Origin: JALYLC01 sp963743275
GTDB lineage: Bacteria > Actinomycetota > Thermoleophilia > Gaiellales > JALYLC01
NCBI GenBank assembly: GCA_963743275.1
Contig: CAVUPB010000001.1
Span: forward strand, 1-64,000
Reading direction: 5' to 3'
DNA: 64,000 nucleotides
The translations under genes were made by a program, and so were the position numbers. Of this stretch, positions 26,283 to 34,023 are shown in pieces (position 1 is the stretch's first letter; the number at the start of each line of letters is the position of its first letter). Under the pieces are notes generated by a model that made no database searches, had not been told where the DNA came from, and was given only the letters and a program-made list of their open reading frames with translations.

Positions 26283-27021
26283 CCGCGACCTCGCCGCCGC
26301 CGCCGGCGTCGCGGCGCTCGCGGCGCTCGCCGTCGCCACGACGGGCGACGCCGCCGTGCGGGCGGTCCCCGGGATCCTGCTCGCCCTCTTCGTGCCCGGC
26401 TACGCGCTCTCGGTCGCGCTGTTCCCCGAGCGCCGGGGAGACGGCTTCGAGCGCCTGCTGCTGGCCCTGGGATCGAGCCTCGCCATCTCCGTGCTCGCGG
26501 CCGTCGCGCTCGACCAGGCGCCGGGCGGCCTGAATGCGCGCTCGTGGTGCATCGCGCTCGCGGCCGTGACGCTCGTCTCGTGCGGCGTCGGCGCGCGGCG
26601 CCGGCGGGCGCATCCGCGCCGTGCAGCGGGCGCTCCGCGCCGCATCCGCCTCGCGGCCGTCGCCCTCGCGTGCGCGGCCTGCGCACCGGTGGCGGGCGCG
26701 CTCGCGATCGCGCGGCTCCCGGCCACCGGCGTGCAGGGCTACACGCTGCTGTGGGCGCTCCCCAAGGACGAGGCGCAGGGAACCTTCACGGTCGGCGTCC
26801 GGAGCTACGAGCTCACGACGACGTCGTACGTGGTCACCGCCCGCTCCGGGACGCGCGTCGTGCTGCAGCGGCGCGTCACGCTGCGGCCGGGCGAATCCTG
26901 GTCGGCGGCCGCGACGCGCGCGCCCTCGATCGCCCGAGCGGTCGAGGTCGCGCTCGCCAAGGCCGCGCACCCGGGCAGCACGTACCGCCGCGTCCATCTC
27001 GCGCTCGGAGCGGCGGGATGA
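26269..27021 (+). CDS. Membrane protein with extracytoplasmic C-terminal domain (DUF1616-like)
   Basis: A 250-residue protein. Four hydrophobic segments fill about residues 8-165, including LALFVPGYALSVALFPE, the conserved pattern of DUF1616 proteins. A C-terminal region with FTVGVRSYELTTTSYVV is a beta-rich extracellular domain. GTG at 26269 lies inside the end of the upstream gene, so the two are translationally coupled and probably act together. No enzymatic residues are evident. Confidence 0.72.
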   Translation: MARPDRDLAAAAGVAALAALAVATTGDAAVRAVPGILLALFVPGYALSVALFPERRGDGFERLLLALGSSLAISVLAAVALDQAPGGLNARSWCIALAAVTLVSCGVGARRRRAHPRRAAGAPRRIRLAAVALACAACAPVAGALAIARLPATGVQGYTLLWALPKDEAQGTFTVGVRSYELTTTSYVVTARSGTRVVLQRRVTLRPGESWSAAATRAPSIARAVEVALAKAAHPGSTYRRVHLALGAAG

Positions 27022-28085
27022 GCACGGCACCGCCAGCCCCCGCGGTCGACGTGATCATCGACAACCACGACTACGGCCGCTACCTCCGCGCCGCGATCGA
27101 GAGCGCGCTCGCACAGACCTACGAGAACGTCTCCGTGATCGTGGTCGACGACGGCTCGACCGACGACTCCCGCGCCGTCATCGCCTCGTTCGGCGACCGC
27201 ATCGTGCCCATCCTGAAGGAGAACGGCGGCCAGGCTTCGGCCTTCAACGCCGGCCTGGCCCGCTCCCTCGGCGATGTCGTGCTCTTCCTCGACGCCGACG
27301 ACGTGCTCGCGCCGCAGGCCGCCGAGCGCGTCGCCGCCGCCTTCCGCGCGCGGCCCGAGCTCGCGAAGGTGCACTTCCGGCTCGCGGTCGTCGACGCGGC
27401 CGGGCGCCCGACCGGCGAGATCAAGCCGGATCCGCACATCGCCCTCCCGCACGGCGACCTGCAGGCCGCCACGCTGCGCTTCCCGTTCGACCTCGCCCAC
27501 CCGGCGACGAGCGGCAACGCGTTCTCGGCGCGCACGCTGCGGGCGATCGCGCCGATCCGCGACTGCGGCGACGGCATCGGAGCCGACTGGTACGCCGTGC
27601 ACCTCTCGGCGCTGCTCGGGCCCGTCGGAGCGATCGACGCCCCCCTCGCGCAGTACCGCCTGCACGGCGCCAACCTCTACGAGAGCGCGACCACCGAGCT
27701 CGACCTCGACCAGATCCGCGCCACGATCGGATGCACCGCGCGGACGCGGGAGCACCTTGCGGAGTTCGCGCACGGGCATGGCCTCGAGCTGCGCGCGGAC
27801 GACGCCTCGATGGCGGAGGTGGCGGACCGCGCGATCTCGCTCAAGCTCGACCCGGCACGGCATCCGCTCGCCGGCGACACGCTGCCGCGACTCGTGCGGC
27901 TCGGTGCGCACGCCGCGTCCCGGCGCTTCGACATCGCGCTCCCGATGAAGGTGGGGTTCGTCGCCTGGCTCGCCTGCCTGGCGATCGCGCCGCGGCCCGT
28001 CGCGCGGTGGCTCGCCGCCGTGTTCGTCTTCCCCGCCCGGCGCACCCGCCTGAACGCGTGGCTGAAGCGGATGGGCCGGCGATGA
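27018..28085 (+). CDS. Family 2 glycosyltransferase
   Basis: A 355-residue GT2 enzyme: VDVIIDNHDYGRYL at the start of the nucleotide fold, VIVVDDGSTDDSR, and FLDADDVLAPQAA as the DXD site. A long C-terminal extension (about residues 240-355) ends in an amphipathic or membrane-associated segment, WLACLAIAPRPVARWL. ATG at 27018 overlaps the stop of the previous gene. It is part of the same polycistronic glycan unit. Confidence 0.9.
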   Translation: MSTAPPAPAVDVIIDNHDYGRYLRAAIESALAQTYENVSVIVVDDGSTDDSRAVIASFGDRIVPILKENGGQASAFNAGLARSLGDVVLFLDADDVLAPQAAERVAAAFRARPELAKVHFRLAVVDAAGRPTGEIKPDPHIALPHGDLQAATLRFPFDLAHPATSGNAFSARTLRAIAPIRDCGDGIGADWYAVHLSALLGPVGAIDAPLAQYRLHGANLYESATTELDLDQIRATIGCTARTREHLAEFAHGHGLELRADDASMAEVADRAISLKLDPARHPLAGDTLPRLVRLGAHAASRRFDIALPMKVGFVAWLACLAIAPRPVARWLAAVFVFPARRTRLNAWLKRMGRR

Positions 28086-29752
28086 CCACATCGCCCGCGA
28101 ACCGGATCCCCGCGCTGAGCGTCGTCATCGCGACCCGCAACCGCTGCGAGCTGCTGCGCCTCTGCCTCGAGTCGCTCGACCGGCAGACCGCGGCCCCGGA
28201 GGACTACGAGGTCGTGGTCGTCCTCGACGGCGCGACGGACGGGTCGGCCGAGATGCTGCGGCGGCTCGCTCCACGGCATGCCCTGACGGTGGTCGAGCAG
28301 CACGGGGCCGGCGCGTCGGCCGCGCGCAACACCGGCGCGGCGCGCGCGCGTGCGGGCGTCGTGCTGTTCGTCGACGACGACGAGCTCGCCCGCCCCGAGC
28401 TCGTGAGCGCGCACCTCGAGGCGCACCGGGCACATGACCACAGCGTCGTCATCGGCCCGATCGAGCGGCGCGTCCCGGGCGACGCCGACCGCTACGCGCG
28501 CCTGAGCGCCGAGGACGCAGCCTGGCGCAACGAGCAGCTGCACAGCCGCCCGGCGACGTACTGGGACTGCTTCGGCGGCAACTGCTCGCTCACGCGCACC
28601 GCATTCGACGAGGTCGGCGGCTACGACCCCGAGCGGGACAAGGAGAGCGACACGGAGATCGCCTATCGCCTGCACGAGCACGGCTACGGCTTCGTGTTCG
28701 CGCCCCGCGCCGTCGTGTCCGAGTACCGCACGCGGCCGTGGGCCGGCATCGTCGCCGACACCGTGCGGCGCGGCCAGGTGGCCGTGGCGCTCTACGGGCG
28801 CCATCCGGCGATGATCGCGCAGATGCCGCTCGGCGGAAGCGACGCGCTCTCCACGGCGCGGGCGACACAGGCGCTCGCCGGCGCGCTGCTCGCGCTGCGC
28901 GTCCCTCCGGCCCTGCTCGCCGGCGCGGGCTTCCTCGTGCCGCGCCGGCGCTGGCAGAAGGCCTGGTTCGCGTTCGTCCTCCGGCACGCCTACTGGAGCG
29001 GCGTCCGGGGGGTCGCCGGCCGCGACCTCTGGCAGCGCCTGCGCAGCGCCACGCTGATCCTCGGCTACCACGCCTTCGGCGAGGACGGCGAGAAGCCGAG
29101 CCGCTTCGTCGTGCCGGGGCGGAGGTTCGCGCGCCAGGTCGCCTGGCTCAGGCGCCGCGGATACAACGTCATCAGCCTGGGCGAGTACATCGAGTACCGC
29201 ACGACGCACCGGCTTCCGCCCGCGAAGACGGTCGTCATCACGATCGACGACGTGTACGAGGACGCCGTCGCGGTCGCGGGCCCGATCCTGGCGCGGGCGG
29301 GGATCACGGCGACCGCGTTCCTGATCTCCGCGACGGGCCCGCGCAACGACCAGGCCACCGACTCCGCCCTGGCCGGACGCCGCCTGATCGATCTCCGCGC
29401 AGCGCCGCGGCTGCTGGCAGGGCCGTTCGAGATCGGCTCCCACACGCGCACCCACCGCGACCTGACCACCCTCTCGGCGGCCGAGGCCGAGCGCGAGATC
29501 GCCGGCTCGAAAGAGGAGCTCGAGCGTGCGCTCGGCGTCTCCGTGAGCGCGTTCGCGTATCCGTTCGGCGGTTCCGGGCCCGAGCTCCGGGCGCTCGTGG
29601 AGCGCGCCGGCTTTCTCGCGGCACGTGGCACCCGGCCGGGCCGCAACCGGCCCGCGACCGATCCGTTCGACCTCCGCTGGATCGAGGTCTGCGGCACGTA
29701 CTCGCTGCCGCGCTTCGCCGCGACCCTGCTGCTCGGCGACCTCCGGCGCTGA
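28082..29752 (+). CDS. Glycosyltransferase family 2 fused to NodB-type polysaccharide deacetylase
   Basis: A 556-residue bifunctional protein. Residues 1-320 form a GT2 domain (SVVIATRNRCELL, VDDDELARPELV, GGNCSLTR). Residues about 325-556 form a carbohydrate esterase 4 domain with ILGYHAFGE, the metal/catalytic Asp pair in TIDDVYEDA (about 386) and the metal-binding HTRTHRD (about 453), then AYPFGG. The usual motif-1 TFDDG is TIDDV here. It may add and de-N-acetylate a hexosamine in one polypeptide. A central hydrophobic stretch near 285-310 may attach it to the membrane. The stop TGA is the first part of a large palindrome. Confidence 0.9.
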   Translation: MTTSPANRIPALSVVIATRNRCELLRLCLESLDRQTAAPEDYEVVVVLDGATDGSAEMLRRLAPRHALTVVEQHGAGASAARNTGAARARAGVVLFVDDDELARPELVSAHLEAHRAHDHSVVIGPIERRVPGDADRYARLSAEDAAWRNEQLHSRPATYWDCFGGNCSLTRTAFDEVGGYDPERDKESDTEIAYRLHEHGYGFVFAPRAVVSEYRTRPWAGIVADTVRRGQVAVALYGRHPAMIAQMPLGGSDALSTARATQALAGALLALRVPPALLAGAGFLVPRRRWQKAWFAFVLRHAYWSGVRGVAGRDLWQRLRSATLILGYHAFGEDGEKPSRFVVPGRRFARQVAWLRRRGYNVISLGEYIEYRTTHRLPPAKTVVITIDDVYEDAVAVAGPILARAGITATAFLISATGPRNDQATDSALAGRRLIDLRAAPRLLAGPFEIGSHTRTHRDLTTLSAAEAEREIAGSKEELERALGVSVSAFAYPFGGSGPELRALVERAGFLAARGTRPGRNRPATDPFDLRWIEVCGTYSLPRFAATLLLGDLRR

Positions 29753-29909
29753 GAAGCTCTGACTGAATGAGCGTGAGTGGCTGGGGTGGGTGGAGCGAGC
29801 AGGAGTGCCGGCCGCCTCGCAGGACAGGCGGGACGCCTTTCCAAGAGGCGGGCGGTGCTCCTGCGACGCCCCGCACCAGACGCCACGCTCATTCCGTGAG
29901 AGCTTCTCA
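29750..29909. repeat. 160-bp imperfect palindrome between convergent operons
   Basis: The outer arms 29750-29775 and 29884-29909 are inverted copies matching at 24 of 26 positions (tgagaagctct...gagcgtg). Further inside, gcaggag near 29800 pairs with ctcctgc near 29860, and gccgcct with aggcggg, so most of the segment folds back on itself. It separates the glycosyltransferase operon from the convergent Wzt gene. It could be a large bidirectional terminator, a MITE-like element or an intergenic REP-type repeat. No target duplication or transposase is seen. Confidence 0.7.
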
Positions 29910-29919
29910 AGGCCGGCGG

Positions 29920-31188
29920 TCAGATCGCGGGCGTCGTCCAGCGGTGGCGCACGGCGACCGTGCCGCGCGACCAGCCGCGGTCGATCGGGCGGCCGTCCAG
30001 CAGGCCCTCCTCGACGTCGAACATCGCGGCTGCCTCGACGGCGTCCTGCAGGCGGTTCCCGGAGCGGATCTCGACGTCGACCCGGTAGCGCCCCGGCACG
30101 AGCGGCAGCTCGTCGATCGCGCACACGAAGCGATCGGGCGCCGCGCCGTCGTCGCGATCGCCCGGGGCGCCGACCGCGCTGCGGAACTCGGCCACCGCGT
30201 TGCCGAAGCTGTCGTGGATCGTGAAGCTGCAGGTCGTGCTGATCGACGACGACGACAGCACGAACGCGAACGTGAGACCGGCGCCGGTCGTCGGCACCCC
30301 CGCTCCGTCGGCCCCGCAGGCGAGCTCGACCCGGGTGAGCTTCACGTCCTGGCGTCCCTTGCGGTCGGTGCGATCGCCCACATCGGTCGCCATCGCCTGC
30401 TCGAGGTCGCGCAGGTACAGCGCGACCGTCTCGTCGATCGGGCCGTCGAAGCGCAGGCCGCCGCGCTCGAGCAGCAGGCCGCGCTCGCAGAGCGCCTGGA
30501 TCAGCGCCATGTTGTGACTCACGAAGATGACCGTTCGGCCCTCGCTCGCGACCTCGCCCATCTTGCCGAGACAGCGCTTCTGGAAGGCGAGGTCGCCCAC
30601 CGCGAGCACCTCGTCGACGAGCAGGATCTCGGGCTCGAGATAGGCCGCGACGGCGAACGCGAGCCGCACCTGCATGCCGCTCGAGTAACGCTTGATGGGC
30701 GTGTCGAGCTGCGGGCCGATCTCGGCGAACTCGACGATGTCGTCGAACCTCCGGCGGATCTCGGCGCGCGGCATCCCCAGGATCGACCCGTACAGCGACA
30801 CGTTCTCGCGCCCGGTCAGCTCCGGGTGGAACCCGGTTCCGACCTCGAGCAGCGACCCGACGCGGCCGCTGAGGCCGATGCGGCCGGCGCTCGGCTCGGT
30901 GATCCGCGAGAGGATCTTGAGCAGCGTCGACTTGCCCGCGCCGTTGCGGCCGATGACGCCGACGATGTCGCCGGCCCCGATCGCGAACGAGACGTCGCGC
31001 AGGGCCCAGAACGTGGTCTTCCGCGCGCGCTCCGGGCGCTCGCGCCCGGCGACCGACGCCGCCGCGTCGAACCACGCGCGCGCGCCGCCCGCGATCGCGT
31101 CGCGCAGGGTCGCGTCGGAGTGGCGGTCCTCGTCGATCTCGAAGCACTTCGAGACGTTCTCGGCGCGGATGACGGTCGCGCTCGCCAC
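29920..31188 (-). CDS. Polysaccharide ABC exporter ATPase (Wzt-like) with C-terminal carbohydrate-binding domain
   Basis: A 422-residue protein. The ATPase domain has the Walker A GRNGAGKST near residue 78, signature YSSGMQVRLAF and Walker B ILLVDEVLAVGD, plus ISFVSHN-like FVSHNMAL. Residues about 270-422 form a beta-sandwich like the Wzt C-terminal domain that recognises the glycan end (SFTIHDSFGNAVAEF). GTG at 31188 directly abuts the permease stop. It powers export of lipid-linked polysaccharide from the cytoplasm, presumably the glycan made by the neighbouring cluster. Confidence 0.92.
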   Translation of the reverse strand: MASATVIRAENVSKCFEIDEDRHSDATLRDAIAGGARAWFDAAASVAGRERPERARKTTFWALRDVSFAIGAGDIVGVIGRNGAGKSTLLKILSRITEPSAGRIGLSGRVGSLLEVGTGFHPELTGRENVSLYGSILGMPRAEIRRRFDDIVEFAEIGPQLDTPIKRYSSGMQVRLAFAVAAYLEPEILLVDEVLAVGDLAFQKRCLGKMGEVASEGRTVIFVSHNMALIQALCERGLLLERGGLRFDGPIDETVALYLRDLEQAMATDVGDRTDRKGRQDVKLTRVELACGADGAGVPTTGAGLTFAFVLSSSSISTTCSFTIHDSFGNAVAEFRSAVGAPGDRDDGAAPDRFVCAIDELPLVPGRYRVDVEIRSGNRLQDAVEAAAMFDVEEGLLDGRPIDRGWSRGTVAVRHRWTTPAI

Positions 31189-32118
31189 TCAGATCACGTC
31201 CGCGAAGTCGCGCTCGGTGCGGTTGAAGTACAGGTAGCCCGTGGCGAACAGGGCGAGGCCGCTCAGGATCGAGAGCGCGACCTGCCCGCCCTGCGGCTGG
31301 GCTCCCCCGGCGAGCGCCCAGCGGAACCCCTCGACGACGGTCGTCATCGGGTTGATGCCGTAGAGCGTCCGCCACGGCGCCGAGATCGAGGTCGTCGCGT
31401 AGACCACGGGCGTCGCGAAGAGCAGGGTCTGGACGAGGAACGGCACCACGAAGCGGATGTCGCGGTACTTGACGTTGAGCGCGGCGAGCCAGGCGCTCAC
31501 CCCGACGGTCGTGAGGAAGGCGAGCCCGAGCAGCGGCACGAGCAGGAGCACGCCGAGCAGCTGGGGCCCGGTGTCGTAGTAGGCCATCATCCCGATCAGC
31601 ACGACGAACGCCAGGGCGAAATCGACGAGCCCGGCCAGGATCGGCGCCATCACGAGATAGAGCCGCGGGAAGTAGACCTTCGTGATCAGCTGCGGATTGA
31701 CCGTGAGGCTCGTCGAGGCGAGCTGCACGGCGTTGGCGAAGAAGAGCCACGGGACGAGCGCCGTGTAGGCGAAGATCGGGTACGGCATCCCGCCGGTGTC
31801 GATCCTCGCCACGTGCCCGAAGACGACGGTGAAGAGGATGACCGCCAGCACCGGCTGGAGGATCGCCCAGCCCGCGCCGAGGACGGTCTGCTTGTAGCGC
31901 ACCTTGATGTCGCGCCAGGTCAGGAAGTAGAGGAGCTCGCGGAACTGCGCGAGCTCGCCGACCCGCAGCGAGCGGAACCCCGTGGTCTTCTGCAGGACCT
32001 GCTCGAACGCCCCGGTCCAGTCGGACTCGGCCGGTTTCCCGATCTCGTTCGGCATTTCGACACTCGGACGCGCAGCCACGGTCCTCTCGATTCCCTCGCT
32101 CACCCCCGATATCGGCAC
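31189..32118 (-). CDS. Polysaccharide ABC exporter permease (Wzm-like, ABC-2 type)
   Basis: A 309-residue ABC-2 permease. After a cytoplasmic N-terminus, the segment LLYFLTWRDIKVRYKQTVLG is the typical Wzm coupling region, followed by six hydrophobic helices, with VNPQLITKVYFPR and LNVKYRDIRFVVPF conserved in O-antigen and teichoic acid exporters. The GTG start at 32118 may be too early; an in-frame GTG about five codons later is possible. It is cotranscribed with the Wzt gene. Confidence 0.92.
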   Translation of the reverse strand: MPISGVSEGIERTVAARPSVEMPNEIGKPAESDWTGAFEQVLQKTTGFRSLRVGELAQFRELLYFLTWRDIKVRYKQTVLGAGWAILQPVLAVILFTVVFGHVARIDTGGMPYPIFAYTALVPWLFFANAVQLASTSLTVNPQLITKVYFPRLYLVMAPILAGLVDFALAFVVLIGMMAYYDTGPQLLGVLLLVPLLGLAFLTTVGVSAWLAALNVKYRDIRFVVPFLVQTLLFATPVVYATTSISAPWRTLYGINPMTTVVEGFRWALAGGAQPQGGQVALSILSGLALFATGYLYFNRTERDFADVI

Positions 32119-32149
32119 GCGCGCGCGAGATCGTGAGCGGGGAGCGCGC

Positions 32150-32452
32150 TCAGCGGCCGAGCAGGCCGGGATTGCGCCCGGCGAACTCGTCGAACTCCGT
32201 GACGCCCGGTGCGCGCTCGATCGCCGCCTGGATGCGGGCGCACCAGGCGCGCGTCAGCGCGAGGTCGAACTTCCCGGGCACGCCGGCGGCCCGCGTGACC
32301 GCTCGCAGCCCCTCCGCCATGCGCTCGGCCCCCGCCTCGGCGCCGTCGCGGCGGAGGCACAGCCACGCGACCCTGACGTGCGCCCGGTGGTCGAAGTCCG
32401 CGACCGGGAGCGTTCCCGCGGCGAATGCCGCGAGCAGGTCGTCGTCGCTCAT
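32150..32452 (-). CDS. Conserved hypothetical 100-residue protein cotranscribed with MarR
   Basis: The protein starts MSDDDLLAAFAAGTLPVADF and carries DHRAHVRVAWLCLRRDG, then a helical C-terminus with EFDEFAGRNPGLLG. The same DHRAHV-AW pattern occurs in uncharacterised bacterial proteins; no function is known to me. ATG at 32452 overlaps the MarR stop (ATGA), so it is made from the same mRNA and falls under the palindromic operator. No signal peptide or membrane helix. Confidence 0.75.
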   Translation of the reverse strand: MSDDDLLAAFAAGTLPVADFDHRAHVRVAWLCLRRDGAEAGAERMAEGLRAVTRAAGVPGKFDLALTRAWCARIQAAIERAPGVTEFDEFAGRNPGLLGR

Positions 32453-32856
32453 CGGGCGTCGCCGCCCGGCGGGAAGCGAGCGAGCGCCGCGCGCAGCGCC
32501 TCCACGTCCCGCGCCGCGAGCGCGCCCTCGAGCGAGCCCATCGCGCGCAGCACGCGATCGCGCGCGGCCTCGCCGTCGGGGGTGAGCACGGCCAGGACGG
32601 CGCGGCGATCCGCGGCGTCGGGCCGGCGTTCGAGCAGCCCGCGCTCGGCGAGCCGGTCGAGGACGCCGGTGAGCGTGGACGGGCGCTGCCCCGTCGCACG
32701 GACGAGCGCGCCGACCCGCGAGGACCGCTCGCTCCCGAAGCATCCGAGCGCGTTGACCTCGGCCGCGCTGAGGCCGCTGTCGCCGAGCGCGGCGTCCAGC
32801 GCGGCGAGCGCGCGGTGCGTGGCGCGCTCGAGCGCGAGTACGAGAGGCTCATTCAT
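32449..32856 (-). CDS. MarR-family transcriptional regulator
   Basis: A 135-residue winged-helix regulator with the typical arrangement: dimerisation helix, LSAAEVNALGCF, recognition segment GQRPSTLTGVLDRLAERG and the wing RRPDAADRRAVLAVLTPDG. MarR proteins are usually autorepressors released by small ligands or oxidation. A single cysteine (C39 in GCFGS) is present. Its ATG lies inside the first of two tandem perfect palindromes, and the selenoprotein gene diverges 56 bp away, so it very probably controls itself and that gene. Confidence 0.92.
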   Translation of the reverse strand: MNEPLVLALERATHRALAALDAALGDSGLSAAEVNALGCFGSERSSRVGALVRATGQRPSTLTGVLDRLAERGLLERRPDAADRRAVLAVLTPDGEAARDRVLRAMGSLEGALAARDVEALRAALARFPPGGDAR

Positions 32857-32883
32857 ACGGATCCGTATTATACGGATCCGTAT
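32855..32883. promoter_or_regulatory. Tandem palindromic operator, probable MarR binding sites
   Basis: Two identical 14-bp perfect palindromes, atacggatccgtat at 32855-32868 and 32870-32883, are separated by one base (15-bp period). The first covers the MarR start codon; the second ends 28 bp before the selenoprotein start. Such symmetric sites next to a MarR gene are the usual operator arrangement. A matching half (atacggatc) is found at 33975-33983. Confidence 0.85.
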
Positions 32884-32911
32884 TACATCTGCGCGCTGGT
32901 AGGCTCATCGC

Positions 32912-33529
32912 GTGGCTGCCCAGGAACCGGACACGCCCGGCGACTCGCCGCTGAGGATGGCCGACGTCCTCGCGTCGCCGTTCTACCGCGACCTCATGAC
33001 GCCGGAGCTCGCCGCCGGCGAGCCCGCCGCCCCGTTTGCGCTGCCGAGGCCCGACGGCACGATCGTGCGCCTGGCCGACTTCGCCGGAGTCTCACCGGTC
33101 GCTCTGGCCTTCGGCTCCTACACCTGACCGCCCTTCCGCGCCCAGTTGGGCGCGCTGTCGCGGCTGCACCGGACGTACGGCGACCGGGTGGCGTTCTTCA
33201 TCGTCTACATCCGCGAGGCGCATCCCGAGGACGGCTGGGTCCTGGCGGACAACCGCGAGGCCGGCGTGCGCATCGAGGACCCGCGTTCGGAGGGCGAGCG
33301 CCAGGGCGTCGCCGAAACGTGCGCGACGCTCTTCTCGCTCGAGATCCCGGTGCTCGTCGACGGCATCGGGGACGAGGTCGCGCGCACCTACGGCGGTTGG
33401 CCGGAGCGGCTCTATCTGATCGACGCGGACGGCGCCATCGCCTACCAGGGCGAGGAGGGGCCGTTCGGATTCCACCCCGAGGAGCTCGAGGCGGCGATCG
33501 AGAGCGAGCTGGGCATCCGCCGGCGTTAG
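32912..33529 (+). CDS. Deiodinase-like selenoprotein (thioredoxin fold, UGA read as selenocysteine)
   Basis: One 205-residue protein with an in-frame TGA at 33125-33127 as residue 72. Reading it as Sec gives FGSYTUPPFRAQLG, matching the iodothyronine deiodinase active site (SCTUPPF-type), and downstream VYIREAHPEDGW matches the deiodinase family's YIEEAH-SDGW. The frame, GC bias and homology continue unbroken across the TGA. A SECIS-like hairpin follows (33137-33154). The Cys two residues before Sec in vertebrate enzymes is Tyr here. A TAGGCT six bases before GTG 32912 suggests leaderless transcription. The likely role is thiol-redox or reductive dehalogenation chemistry. The neighbours suggest MarR control; its 3' end overlaps the convergent SnoaL-like gene by 4 bp. 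Ordinary gene callers would split it at the TGA. Confidence 0.93.
33137..33154 (+). promoter_or_regulatory. Bacterial SECIS-like hairpin for selenocysteine insertion
   Basis: A perfect 7-bp stem, cgcgccc (33137-33143) with gggcgcg (33148-33154), closes the loop agtt. It begins 10 bases after the TGA and its apical loop starts 17 bases after it, the spacing expected for SelB-bound bacterial SECIS elements. The loop has G at its second position. The element lies inside the coding sequence as is normal for bacteria. Confidence 0.8.
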
Positions 33530-33954
33530 GCCGCCGGCGGCGGAATCGCTCCGACCTGGATCAGCAGCGAGAGGAAGTCGGCGACCGACCAGCGCTCGGC
33601 GCAGCGCTCGCCCGCGAAGCGCAGGATCGTGATGCCCGGGACGTCGACCGGCAGGCCCGTGGGCGGGACGCCCATGAACGCGCCGTCGTGGGTGCCGAGG
33701 AAGCGGAAGCCGAGCGTCAGGCGATCGCCGTCGACGAGCGCCTGCTCGACGGTCACGCGCGCGTCGGAGAAGCCCTCGAAGATCGCGCGGTAGAACTCCT
33801 TGACCGTCGCCTTGGGCGTGAGCGGCTCGGGCGTGTAGCCGTGCAGCACGACGTCGTCGTGGTAGAGCATCTCGAAGTAGTCGTCGCGGCGCGCCGGGTC
33901 GTTGAAGGCGGCGATGGCCTTCTCGGCGGTCGCGATCATCTCCTCGCGCGTCAT
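33526..33954 (-). CDS. SnoaL-like (NTF2-fold) protein
   Basis: A 142-residue cone-shaped alpha+beta protein of the SnoaL/NTF2 superfamily: MIATAEKAIAAFNDPAR, FEMLYHDDVVLHGYTPEPL, VKEFYRAIFEGFSDARV and FRFLGTHDGAFMGVPPTG, ending with ILRFAGERCAERWSVAD. The members include polyketide cyclases and isomerases as well as non-enzymes. It overlaps the selenoprotein 3' end by 4 bp and has a MarR-like half site 21 bp upstream of its start, so it may belong to the same regulon. Confidence 0.87.
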   Translation of the reverse strand: MTREEMIATAEKAIAAFNDPARRDDYFEMLYHDDVVLHGYTPEPLTPKATVKEFYRAIFEGFSDARVTVEQALVDGDRLTLGFRFLGTHDGAFMGVPPTGLPVDVPGITILRFAGERCAERWSVADFLSLLIQVGAIPPPAA

Positions 33955-33974
33955 GGAACCCCTCCCCCTCGCGG

Positions 33975-33983
33975 ATACGGATC
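33975..33983. promoter_or_regulatory. Half copy of the MarR palindrome upstream of the SnoaL-like gene
   Basis: The nine bases atacggatc are identical to the left part of the 14-bp palindromes at 32855-32883. They lie 21 bp upstream of the SnoaL-like start codon. The right half is not conserved, so binding would be weaker or absent. Nine identical bases in a promoter of the next gene are suggestive, not proof. Confidence 0.35.
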
Positions 33984-34023
33984 GACCGCGAACTTCTTCG
34001 CAGGCGCCGCCGTGGCGGTTCGG

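Noticed and set aside
27677..31750. A 1357-codon open frame on the minus strand across the glycosyltransferase genes, and a 1699-codon one on the plus strand at 32425-37524
   Set aside because: Both are antisense or out-of-phase shadows of real genes; GC-rich coding DNA lacks stops in other frames. The sequences are Arg/Ala-rich and match no family.
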